Shown: positions 6,780 to 13,026 of the stretch, piece by piece
Layout: every line of letters begins with the position of its first letter
Numbering within the stretch: position 1 is the first letter of the stretch
Source: a virus
DNA: 23,902 nt
Virus record (IMG/VR): IMGVR_UViG_3300020454_000085
Coordinates: 1-23,902 of that record
Strand: one strand, 5' to 3'
The notes under the pieces: generated by a model
Told to the model about the DNA's origin: nothing
The model's input: the letters and a program-made list of their open reading frames with translations, nothing else
Databases searched by the model: none
Made by a program: the position numbers and the translations under genes

Positions 6780-7599
6780 AATTAAAAACTAAAAGTTCTT
6801 TGCGATCTTGTTGATCACTCATGTAGTCTCCAACGGATCTCATAGTATATGTATGATCAAATTCGGAGACATTCCAATCTTTAAATCTATCCTTAATAAG
6901 TTGACTACTATTATAAGAAATTAATTGACTAGCAGCATGTTGATCACATGTTTGTGCAAACTCTTGATGATCAAAATACTTGTGCATAGAACCCTTCTTA
7001 CCATAAAGATTATCACTAATCTCGTAAGGAGGATCTAGGTACATGAATACATCTCTAGAATTACTATAGAGTTCTCTATAGTCAAGTTTTGTAATCTTCC
7101 AGTTCTCTATCAACTTAGAATATTCTGCTAACTTTTCAATTCCACGGTAGGAGAAGTTTGAGTTGGAAGCTTGGGGAGAGAAGGATGAACCCTCTGTAAG
7201 ACCACTAAAGGAACACTTATTAAGAACATAAAAAATAACGGCACGATAGAAATCGGATTTTGTTTCATCGTTAATTTCCTCCTTAGATTGCTTGAATAGT
7301 TCTCTAGCAGAGTCAGGGTCAGGATGTTTATCTTTCAAAGACTTAACTTCATCCTGTAGTTCTTGACCAGAATGTTGCAACTGTTGCCAGAAGTTTGTTA
7401 ACGGTTTATATAAATCGTTTACCCAAATATCTAGGTCAGGATTTAACTTACTAACAAACAATGCTACGGAACCACCACCTAAGAATGGTTCACGATACTC
7501 TTTGTATTGTCTAAAGTCAGGAAAACTAGTAGAAATTTTCGTACAAGCACGAGACTTTCCACCAGGATATCTAAGGGGTGTTTTAAGTGTCTTGCTCAT
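6757..7599 (-). CDS. DNA adenine methyltransferase (Dam/D12 class)
   Basis: 280-residue N6-adenine methyltransferase of the D12 class. The N-terminal PLRYPGGKSR is at residues 8-17, the AdoMet-binding FLGGGS at 39-44, and the catalytic DPPY at 189-192, with a target-recognition region between. I place the start at the ATG at 7597-7599, just before the conserved motif; a TTG 7 codons upstream is less likely. The start lies inside the end of the upstream 68-residue gene (17-nt overlap). It probably protects phage DNA or marks it, with a GATC-like site possible but not provable from sequence. There is no nearby restriction enzyme, so it is an orphan methylase. Confidence 0.92.
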   Translation of the reverse strand: MSKTLKTPLRYPGGKSRACTKISTSFPDFRQYKEYREPFLGGGSVALFVSKLNPDLDIWVNDLYKPLTNFWQQLQHSGQELQDEVKSLKDKHPDPDSARELFKQSKEEINDETKSDFYRAVIFYVLNKCSFSGLTEGSSFSPQASNSNFSYRGIEKLAEYSKLIENWKITKLDYRELYSNSRDVFMYLDPPYEISDNLYGKKGSMHKYFDHQEFAQTCDQHAASQLISYNSSQLIKDRFKDWNVSEFDHTYTMRSVGDYMSDQQDRKELLVFNYENTGSA

Positions 7600-7789
7600 G
7601 TTCTTCAATAATAGATTCAAGTTTTTCTAAATGCTCAGAAACATCAATAAGATTATCGATGCTTGCTAAGTAATCAGCAATGTGCTTACTAATGTAAGGT
7701 TTCTCACTCCTTGCAGCAAATGCTAACGCATTACGCAAATTTGACTGTGCCTCTCTTAGAGAGTCTTCAACTTGTTTTGATAGGCTCAT
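7583..7789 (-). CDS. small coiled-coil-like protein between gp44 and the methylase
   Basis: 68-residue, mostly helical protein with heptad-like Leu spacing (LSKQVEDSLREAQSNLRNAL, then IDVSEHLEKLESIIEEHEQDT). It is acidic at the C-terminus. No known domain is recognised. The ATG overlaps the gp44 stop as ATGA, so it is probably translated by coupling with the clamp loader. The reading frame is uninterrupted between two well-supported genes, which supports it as real. Confidence 0.72.
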   Translation of the reverse strand: MSLSKQVEDSLREAQSNLRNALAFAARSEKPYISKHIADYLASIDNLIDVSEHLEKLESIIEEHEQDT

Positions 7790-8730
7790 TTGAATTCACA
7801 CTCCACCATGATTTCGGTTAATGCTGCTAGAAGATTTATCTCTTGATCAGCAACAAATGCTATTTGATATTGATACTTAGCAATTATAAGAACAGATGCA
7901 GCAATAGAAGGACCATCAAGACTTGAATATAAAGCATCGTAGAGACGACGAAGAAGGACAGCAGGATCATTGTCCATATTAGATACCACCCACTTTCTGA
8001 CGGCAGGGAAATCTTTTTTCTTAAGCGTCTTAATAAGATCTTCAATTTTAACATCAGAAAACTCTGCTAGAATTGCACTGTCAATTTTACCGCCAACACT
8101 ATATCTTTGCAACTCATTAAGAACCCTCCTCCAATCAGGAAAATGTTTGTTAATAAGTTCTGCTAAAACTTTCTTATCTACTTCTACATTTTCTCTATCT
8201 AAAATCTCTACAAGTCTATTAAAAAAACCTACTGCAACTTCTTGTTTATCTCTACCCTTAATACCAAACTCAACCACAGCACATCTCGAATGGAGGGGTT
8301 CAATGATTTTATTTTTGTAGTTGCATGTGAAAATGAATCTGCAGTTTTTTTGGAACTCCTCAATACTCGCTCTGAGAAGGAGTTGTACATCGGGAGTGGT
8401 ATTGTCTGCCTCATCGATGATGATGACTTTATGTTTCGACTCACTCGTGAGAGATACCGTAGACGCAAAGTTCTTGGCATTATTCCTAACAGTGTCGAGA
8501 AACCTGCCTTCATCAGATCCGTTAATGACATAAGAATCTACTCCCAATTGCTTGCACAGTGCCTTAGCAACTGTAGTCTTTCCACATCCAGCAGGACCAG
8601 AGAGAAGCAAGTTTGGCACTTCTCCTTTATTTAGAAATTCTCTAAAGGTTTTCTTAATACTCTCAGGGAGAATACATTCATCAATTGTTTGGGGTCTGTA
8701 TTTTTCAACCCATAAAAAATCATTGTTCAC
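7786..8730 (-). CDS. 44: clamp loader ATPase gp44
   Basis: 314-residue AAA+ ATPase, large subunit of the clamp loader that opens gp45 with gp62. The Walker A motif GPAGCGKT is at residues 45-52, Walker B IIIDEAD near 101-107, and the SRC arginine-finger motif in EPLHSRCAVVEFG. The N-terminal FLWVEKYRPQTIDE is the usual RFC-like box. The start is GTG at 8728-8730, overlapping the stop of a 27-codon upstream ORF as GTGA. The nearby ATG at 8721-8723 is out of frame. The stop overlaps the 68-residue gene as ATGA. Confidence 0.96.
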   Translation of the reverse strand: MNNDFLWVEKYRPQTIDECILPESIKKTFREFLNKGEVPNLLLSGPAGCGKTTVAKALCKQLGVDSYVINGSDEGRFLDTVRNNAKNFASTVSLTSESKHKVIIIDEADNTTPDVQLLLRASIEEFQKNCRFIFTCNYKNKIIEPLHSRCAVVEFGIKGRDKQEVAVGFFNRLVEILDRENVEVDKKVLAELINKHFPDWRRVLNELQRYSVGGKIDSAILAEFSDVKIEDLIKTLKKKDFPAVRKWVVSNMDNDPAVLLRRLYDALYSSLDGPSIAASVLIIAKYQYQIAFVADQEINLLAALTEIMVECEFK

Positions 8731-8810
8731 TTTTTAATAAGTCCCAATTTGTAAATTAGATATAGAGACAATATTGTCCAAAATAGTATTTCTAAAGCAG
8801 GGTTAGTCAT
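8727..8810 (-). CDS. 27-residue membrane micro-protein
   Basis: Short ORF of 27 residues that is mostly one hydrophobic helix: MTNPALEILFWTILSLYLIY followed by KLGLIKK. The predicted membrane segment covers about residues 5-22, with a basic tail. The ATG overlaps the upstream gene's stop as ATGA and its own stop overlaps the GTG of gp44 as GTGA. It therefore exactly bridges two genes with no spare base. This double coupling is the main evidence that it is translated. The function is unknown; it could be a membrane anchor or a lysis-related peptide, or serve only to couple gp44 translation. Confidence 0.6.
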   Translation of the reverse strand: MTNPALEILFWTILSLYLIYKLGLIKK

Positions 8811-9343
8811 TTGATCCAAGAGGGTTTTCTGGATGGGTCACGAAGATAATTAGATGCAACCCAAGGTTTGCTGCTAATGTAATTCTTGTAAGCAGTAAAA
8901 GTGTCAATGCTTGTGTCATGTTTATAGACATCTGGCATGGCACGAGTAAAGTGTTCAACCATACTATAACATACTATTACATCATTTGTCATCTTATGAA
9001 ATGTTTTCTTTGCTTCAAACAAAGCATTGGCACAACCATGAACTTTATTATAGCGATGAGTATATTCATCAACTAAAGCACATCCATGTTGAATCAACCA
9101 TGCTGTATTGTATTTGCTATCTGCTGCCCATTGAGTACAAGGATGATTACGGAAAGCACCCTTAGAGGTCTTGTATGCTGTGCCGTCTTTCTTCTTAACT
9201 AAATCATCACCCCAGTCATAATACCAGTGTGAGAAGACGATAGAGAGCATCTGACATGTCTCTAAAGGCATTTTTACTATATGTTTGTCAGGTAATGATT
9301 TTGCTGATACCTGTGGATCAGGATTTGTCACAAAGATGTTCAT
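8807..9343 (-). CDS. conserved-looking phage protein of unknown function
   Basis: 178-residue protein starting at the ATG at 9341-9343 (MNIFVTNPDPQVSAKSLPDK). A TTG two codons upstream is possible but unnecessary. The N-terminal block SLPDKHIVKMPLETCQMLS and the segment AFRNHPCTQWAADSKYNTAWL are rich in His, Cys and Trp and look like a folded enzyme core. The C-terminus ends RKPSWIK. The Asp-x-His pattern near the start loosely recalls the pyrimidine-dimer glycosylase fold, but I cannot support that assignment. It overlaps the small membrane gene upstream by 26 nt and the 27-codon ORF downstream as ATGA. Confidence 0.8.
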   Translation of the reverse strand: MNIFVTNPDPQVSAKSLPDKHIVKMPLETCQMLSIVFSHWYYDWGDDLVKKKDGTAYKTSKGAFRNHPCTQWAADSKYNTAWLIQHGCALVDEYTHRYNKVHGCANALFEAKKTFHKMTNDVIVCYSMVEHFTRAMPDVYKHDTSIDTFTAYKNYISSKPWVASNYLRDPSRKPSWIK

Positions 9344-9530
9344 AATCAATAGAAGAAGGGGTGTCGTTCCAATGACGAATCACCCCTGCTGTAATAAAAC
9401 AATTAGTAGTAAGATAAGTAAGGAAGATGAAAGATCGTACAATGAGTACAATATTATCATACCTTTTGGTTTGAGAGTCAGAGAATGAACCCAACGCATA
9501 CTTCCATACCTTCCATGCTTCACTCATCAT
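9318..9530 (-). CDS. small membrane protein downstream of gp45
   Basis: 70-residue protein with one or two likely membrane segments (NIVLIVRSFIFLTYLTTNCF and ITAGVIRHW, about residues 26-54). The N-terminus MMSEAWKVWKYALGSFSD would be cytoplasmic. The ATG pair lies in the last codons of gp45, giving an 11-nt overlap. The C-terminal end overlaps the next gene by 26 nt, unusually long for this region, so the last codons serve two proteins. No function is known. Confidence 0.75.
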   Translation of the reverse strand: MMSEAWKVWKYALGSFSDSQTKRYDNIVLIVRSFIFLTYLTTNCFITAGVIRHWNDTPSSIDYEHLCDKS

Positions 9531-10197
9531 ACACTGAATCTGGTTCTAGTGCAATAAAGTAATCAAGATTGTATTGACTGTTGGTAAACTTAGATAATAG
9601 TTTCTTTGAAATCTGGACATCATATGAACCAGGAATCAATTTAATGTTTTCTATCTTGAAATTAAATTCAAATACGCTGTCAGTATCACCAACAACAAGA
9701 GAAAATTCATTTGAGTTATCGTTCTTACGATCTGATACGACCATCTTAATTTCTTTACCATTACCAACTGCTGCTAGATCTGGCAATTGATATACAGATG
9801 ATGCCTTGAGTAGTTTACCTAACTGTGCACTATCAAGTGCAAATGTTACATCACTTGATGGTAATGTAATTGGTTTTTCTGGTGGAGTAATAATAACATC
9901 AGGATCTGCAAAAGCAAACTTAACCTTAGTTGACTTACCCTCACGAATGATCATGTATGTTTCATTCTTAAGATCCAGATCAGGATCCTTCATAAGATTA
10001 ACACCATTAAGAAACTGAGGAAGATCATAGATCCCAAAGTCCCTTTCAAAGTTTTCATCCACATCTGCTTCAGCAAGAATGTTCTTCATCACACTGATAG
10101 TGCGAAGTTTAGAACCTCTTTTCACCAGAATGGATTGATTGATTGAGGAGAAGTTCTCCAGCAAATTAATTGTTTTTTCAGAAAGTTTCATATCCAT
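9520..10197 (-). CDS. 45: sliding clamp gp45
   Basis: 225-residue processivity clamp of the T4 type, a trimeric ring that tethers gp43 and, in T4, also activates late transcription with gp55. Matching segments include MKLSEKTINLLENFSSIN at the N-terminus, FGIYDLPQFLNGVNL, ITPPEKPITLPS, and the C-terminal YFIALEPDSVYDE, which parallels T4's VVALEADSTHDF. Two ATGs are possible (10195-10197 and 10189-10191). The first has AAGGA about 10 nt upstream and is used here; the second gives the T4-like MKLS start. It overlaps the DUF3310 gene by about 20 nt. Confidence 0.95.
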   Translation of the reverse strand: MDMKLSEKTINLLENFSSINQSILVKRGSKLRTISVMKNILAEADVDENFERDFGIYDLPQFLNGVNLMKDPDLDLKNETYMIIREGKSTKVKFAFADPDVIITPPEKPITLPSSDVTFALDSAQLGKLLKASSVYQLPDLAAVGNGKEIKMVVSDRKNDNSNEFSLVVGDTDSVFEFNFKIENIKLIPGSYDVQISKKLLSKFTNSQYNLDYFIALEPDSVYDE

Positions 10198-10645
10198 TGG
10201 TAGTGTCCTTGGTGTCTAATCCTTCAAAGTGGTATAGAAGTACAGCATAGTGTATAATCTTCTCAATGTCAAGCCTTGCTGTGCCTTTTTTGTCATATCT
10301 TGATGCATACTTAAGTATGTTACTACGACAAAAAGCAGCAGCATCGCCAACTGCATCAATAAGATCTAATGTCTGTACACTGTTGTTAGCATAATGAGAA
10401 CTATATGTTCTTCCAATATACTCTTTAATTGTTTCTAGAATTTTATCCTCATTGTACTTGTAATGTACATTGCGTTTGTTCAACTCTGCTGGACAATTAC
10501 TATCATCAATAGTAATTTCAACTTCACCGCTAAGTTGATCAATCCATCCACCTTTAGTGTGTGTTCCAACTCCTGTCATAATAGGGTAATCCTCATCAAA
10601 TGTTCCATCTAAAATAGATGCTGCTAGTGACCATGCATTTACCAT
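10178..10645 (-). CDS. DUF3310-like protein
   Basis: 155-residue protein with the DUF3310 signature in its C-terminal half: SSHYANNSVQTLDLIDAVG, FCRSNILKYASRYDKKG and DIEKIIHYAVLLYHFEG (a His-Tyr start, an internal Lys-Tyr-x-x-Arg, and a terminal His-Tyr helix). The family is widespread in phages and is often annotated near nucleotide metabolism, but its activity is not established. The N-terminal part is unique. I start at the ATG at 10643-10645, which follows AAAAGGATG with about 8 nt spacing and begins 4 nt after the upstream stop; an ATG 10 codons earlier lacks a binding site. Confidence 0.82.
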   Translation of the reverse strand: MVNAWSLAASILDGTFDEDYPIMTGVGTHTKGGWIDQLSGEVEITIDDSNCPAELNKRNVHYKYNEDKILETIKEYIGRTYSSHYANNSVQTLDLIDAVGDAAAFCRSNILKYASRYDKKGTARLDIEKIIHYAVLLYHFEGLDTKDTTNGYETF

Positions 10646-10649
10646 TATA

Positions 10650-11282
10650 TCATCCTTTTTGAATATTGTGTACATTGAAACTCATAGTGATCCTCTCTAC
10701 ATCGCTAGTAAACGGATAGACAGTATGTCTAAGAGTTGCTGGAAACAAATAAAGTTCACCTGTTTTTGGAACAACTTTAAATGATCCAGAGTATTCAAAA
10801 CCATCTTCACCATGAATAAATTCCAATTGACCAGAACAGGGCATATTAGTTTTAACAGTATTCTTTGCTTCTTCCCGAATGACTTCGGGTATATCAATAA
10901 AGATTACTGAACTTAATTGTCCACTGTGATTGTGGATAGGATTAAACTCATTTCTACGCTGAAAATTAATCCAAGGACCACTACCTAGATCAAATGCAAT
11001 GTGATGGAATAGTGGTGGTGAAACAATATCAGTAAGGTTTGACATTTTTGTTTTATGTTCATGAGATTTTTCCATGTAATCATGAACATGTGGATAGACA
11101 AATTTTACAAATGCCTGACCATCTATTTTTAACTGTAATTGTTCATCAATATTTCCTGCTAATGAGTCTCCTACATTAACAGGATTAATTCTAGAGTCAT
11201 CTGCTGCATCCAGTAAAAATTGATGAAACTCCCCTGATATATTTTCTTTATATACCAGAGGAGAAAAAGGTTGTAGAATCAT
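10650..11282 (-). CDS. 2OG-Fe(II) oxygenase (HxH type)
   Basis: 210-residue putative 2-oxoglutarate, iron-dependent oxygenase. The core is NPIHNHSGQLSSVIFID, with likely iron ligands H117 and H186 and 2-oxoglutarate-binding R197 (RHTVYPF then ERITMSFN). The residue after the first His is in an H-N-H-S-G arrangement rather than the usual HxD, as in phage-type oxygenases of this group. The substrate is unknown; such enzymes in cyanophages are thought to act on proteins, nucleic acids or metabolites. The ATG overlaps the CobS stop as ATGA. Confidence 0.85.
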   Translation of the reverse strand: MILQPFSPLVYKENISGEFHQFLLDAADDSRINPVNVGDSLAGNIDEQLQLKIDGQAFVKFVYPHVHDYMEKSHEHKTKMSNLTDIVSPPLFHHIAFDLGSGPWINFQRRNEFNPIHNHSGQLSSVIFIDIPEVIREEAKNTVKTNMPCSGQLEFIHGEDGFEYSGSFKVVPKTGELYLFPATLRHTVYPFTSDVERITMSFNVHNIQKG

Positions 11283-12379
11283 TCTTCTTCAGATGCATTG
11301 ATGTCAACATCAGCATCTACTTTATCATATAATTCCAAGAATGATTGTTTTGTTTCATCATCGAAACGATTCAAACATACTTTGATTGATTTTAGTTTGT
11401 CATTCCAGATACTATAAGCACGAATGATATGTACTAGACGACGAGTTGAGATAACCTCATCTATACCACCATCGTAGAATGTCTTACGAATGATGTCTGC
11501 CCAGTCTGTAAGTTTCTTACAGAACTCACTATCTTTTACTCCTAAGTTATTAGCAATACCTAGAAGGATTTTATTCTCTGTAGCAGAGTGTGGATACTCT
11601 TGCTCAAAGGTTACAGGGAATCTCTCAAGGAATGCTTCATTAAGAACATTAGTTCCTATGAATTTACCATCATCAGATCCTTTACCTTTAGTATTTGCAG
11701 TTGCAATAACATTGAATCCTGTAGCAGGTTGAACAAACTTACCAGTCTTCTTAAGGAAGATACCTTTACCTTCAAGGACTGGTTGTAGACACAATATTTT
11801 ATTTGATGCTAGGTCAATCTCATCTAGAAGGAGGATAGCTCCCCTCTCCAAAGCTTCGATAACGGGACCATTGTGCCAAACAGTGTTACCATCAACAAGA
11901 CGGAACCCACCAATAAGATCATCTTCGTCTGTTTCAATTGTAATATTAACTCTAATTAACTCCCTATTTAGTTGTGCACATGCCTGTTCAACAGAGAATG
12001 TTTTACCGTTACCTGACAATCCAGTAACAAAAGATGGATAGAATTGCTTTGATTGAATTACTTTTTTTATGTCAGTAAAGTTACCAAACTTGACAAATGT
12101 ATTATCTTTTTCAGGTACAAGATTCTGTTTAACAGGAGCAGTTGAAGTGATCTGTTTCTCGAATGATTTTCTTGCTTCAGCAACAGTCAAATCCCATTTA
12201 CCTAATCCAGTCTTGTAAGATTTGATGTGCTTAGTGAGTGTTCTGTAATTGCGATTGTTCTTAGCACAATATACTTTGACATTATCTGATGTAATCTTGT
12301 TACCAAAAGATGATCTTAGACCGTCAACTAGTTCTGCAGTCACATAACGAGGTTGAGATTTTTTTTGAATTTTTGCCAT
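11279..12379 (-). CDS. cobS: CobS-like MoxR-type AAA+ ATPase
   Basis: 366-residue AAA+ ATPase of the MoxR/CobS group. The Walker A GLSGNGKT is at residues 120-127 and Walker B ILLLDEID about 186-193, with sensor 1 in FNVIATANTKGKG. The N-terminal 100 residues are a Lys-rich region not needed for ATPase activity. Cyanophage genomes usually label this gene cobS, after the cobaltochelatase subunit that inserts cobalt in vitamin B12 synthesis. The cobaltochelatase large subunit CobN is not seen in this window. The neighbouring VWA/metalloprotease protein is the expected partner, as MoxR ATPases pair with VWA proteins. It has its own promoter and a short leader (see 12391-12434), and its stop overlaps the oxygenase as ATGA. 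Confidence 0.9.
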   Translation of the reverse strand: MAKIQKKSQPRYVTAELVDGLRSSFGNKITSDNVKVYCAKNNRNYRTLTKHIKSYKTGLGKWDLTVAEARKSFEKQITSTAPVKQNLVPEKDNTFVKFGNFTDIKKVIQSKQFYPSFVTGLSGNGKTFSVEQACAQLNRELIRVNITIETDEDDLIGGFRLVDGNTVWHNGPVIEALERGAILLLDEIDLASNKILCLQPVLEGKGIFLKKTGKFVQPATGFNVIATANTKGKGSDDGKFIGTNVLNEAFLERFPVTFEQEYPHSATENKILLGIANNLGVKDSEFCKKLTDWADIIRKTFYDGGIDEVISTRRLVHIIRAYSIWNDKLKSIKVCLNRFDDETKQSFLELYDKVDADVDINASEEE

Positions 12380-12390
12380 TTGTAATGTCT

Positions 12391-12412
12391 GTTGTGTATA
12401 TAGACATTATAA
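12391..12412 (-). repeat. 22-bp shared promoter element, copy 1 (CobS)
   Basis: The minus strand reads TTATAATGTC followed by TATATACACAAC. It matches 21 of 22 positions of the element at 15241-15262 in front of the CobT-like gene. It covers the -10 box and the predicted start site. The core is an imperfect palindrome here (GTCTATATACAC). Confidence 0.8.
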
Positions 12413-12434
12413 TAGAATACAATGCCTATATCCA
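12406..12434 (-). promoter_or_regulatory. promoter of CobS
   Basis: TATAAT at 12406-12411 with a weak -35, TGGATA (4 of 6 matches to TTGACA), 17 nt upstream at 12429-12434. The predicted start near 12399 gives a leader of about 20 nt without an evident Shine-Dalgarno sequence. Confidence 0.6.
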
Positions 12435-12461
12435 CTACTAGTGGACACTTATTTAAGTGTC
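12431..12461 (-). other. tandem hairpins between two genes
   Basis: The first is a palindrome GACACTTA-TT-TAAGTGTC (12444-12461) that contains the upstream gene's stop codon. It folds in RNA as 7 bp with a 4-nt loop. The second is a 6-bp hairpin TCCACT/AGTGGA (12431-12445). They share two bases and so are alternatives in part. No T-run follows, so termination is doubtful; RNA processing is possible. Confidence 0.45.
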
Positions 12462-12973
12462 ATAGTGATCGATTGAACTCCAGCATTTTTCAACTGAGCG
12501 ATCACATTTTCTAGTCCATCATTCTGTTGTGGGAATGATGTATCTAGAGATTCTGAGATAGGATCTACAGACTTAACAGCAGCAAAAGATAACTGCTGTT
12601 CAACAGCAGAGTTCTTTGCATGACGACCAGGAAGATAACTGGTTGCCTTCTGTTTGTTTATGATACTAGGAAATGTTTTTCCAAATATTCCATTTCTAAG
12701 TCTATCAGGTCGTTGTCCTGCAGCACGACTCATAAGAGTACGCATGTAGTCACGAGGAGATGTCTTAAAGTTATTATGTTTAAGAACATCTAATAGGTGT
12801 AGGTTTTGTTCGCAAAATTTGTCGAGACCATACATCTGTCTCCATTGAGTAAGAGGTAACTGAGTTTCTCCAGCTTTTGCATTCTCACGGATTTCAGCAG
12901 TATTGGAACTCGCCCATCTTGCATATGTTTCAAGGGTGTCTATAACCCATGTCAGTCTTTGAAGGGTGTTCAT
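12449..12973 (-). CDS. unknown protein between CobS and the CobT-like gene
   Basis: 174 residues from the ATG at 12971-12973; a TTG two codons earlier would add two residues. No known domain is recognised. The N-terminal half looks helical (NTLQRLTWVIDTLETYARWA, then QWRQMYGLDKFCEQNLHLLD), the middle is basic (RAAGQRPDRLRNGIFGKTF), and the C-terminus is low in charge with QLKNAGVQSITMTLK. It sits between two genes whose products probably act together and has a near-perfect promoter inside an inverted repeat. It is probably a third component or regulator of that pair, but this is inference from position. Confidence 0.78.
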   Translation of the reverse strand: MNTLQRLTWVIDTLETYARWASSNTAEIRENAKAGETQLPLTQWRQMYGLDKFCEQNLHLLDVLKHNNFKTSPRDYMRTLMSRAAGQRPDRLRNGIFGKTFPSIINKQKATSYLPGRHAKNSAVEQQLSFAAVKSVDPISESLDTSFPQQNDGLENVIAQLKNAGVQSITMTLK

Positions 12974-12981
12974 CTCCAATT

Positions 12982-13019
12982 GTGAAAGAGTACTATTATT
13001 ATATAGTACTCACTTTCAC
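12982..13019 (-). repeat. inverted repeat around a promoter (candidate operator)
   Basis: Arms 12982-12996 and 13003-13019 match over 15 bp (GTGAAAGAGTACTAT and its complement) with a 2-bp insertion (CA, 13011-13012) in the right arm. The 6-bp centre carries part of the -10 box. As DNA it could be a repressor site; as RNA in readthrough transcripts it would form a 15-bp hairpin. Confidence 0.7.
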
Positions 13020-13026
13020 ATGTCAA
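12998..13026 (-). promoter_or_regulatory. perfect sigma70 consensus promoter
   Basis: TTGACA (13021-13026) and TATAAT (12998-13003) with exactly 17 nt between them. The -35 box includes the stop codon of the CobT-like gene. The predicted start near 12991 gives an 18-nt leader before the ATG of the 174-residue gene. Confidence 0.85.

Noticed and set aside
8628-8634. CTAAATA box inside gp44
   Set aside because: It lies within coding sequence more than 800 nt from the next start, and the amino acids explain the bases.
8242-8634. Plus-strand ORF of 130 codons opposite gp44
   Set aside because: It is antisense to conserved AAA+ motifs and has no start signal or neighbours on its strand.
11945-11951. 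CTAAATA box inside CobS
   Set aside because: Coding sequence, far from any downstream start.
12982-13019. Intrinsic terminator at the inverted repeat
   Set aside because: No T-run follows and the stem is AT-rich. The overlap with a perfect promoter explains it better.
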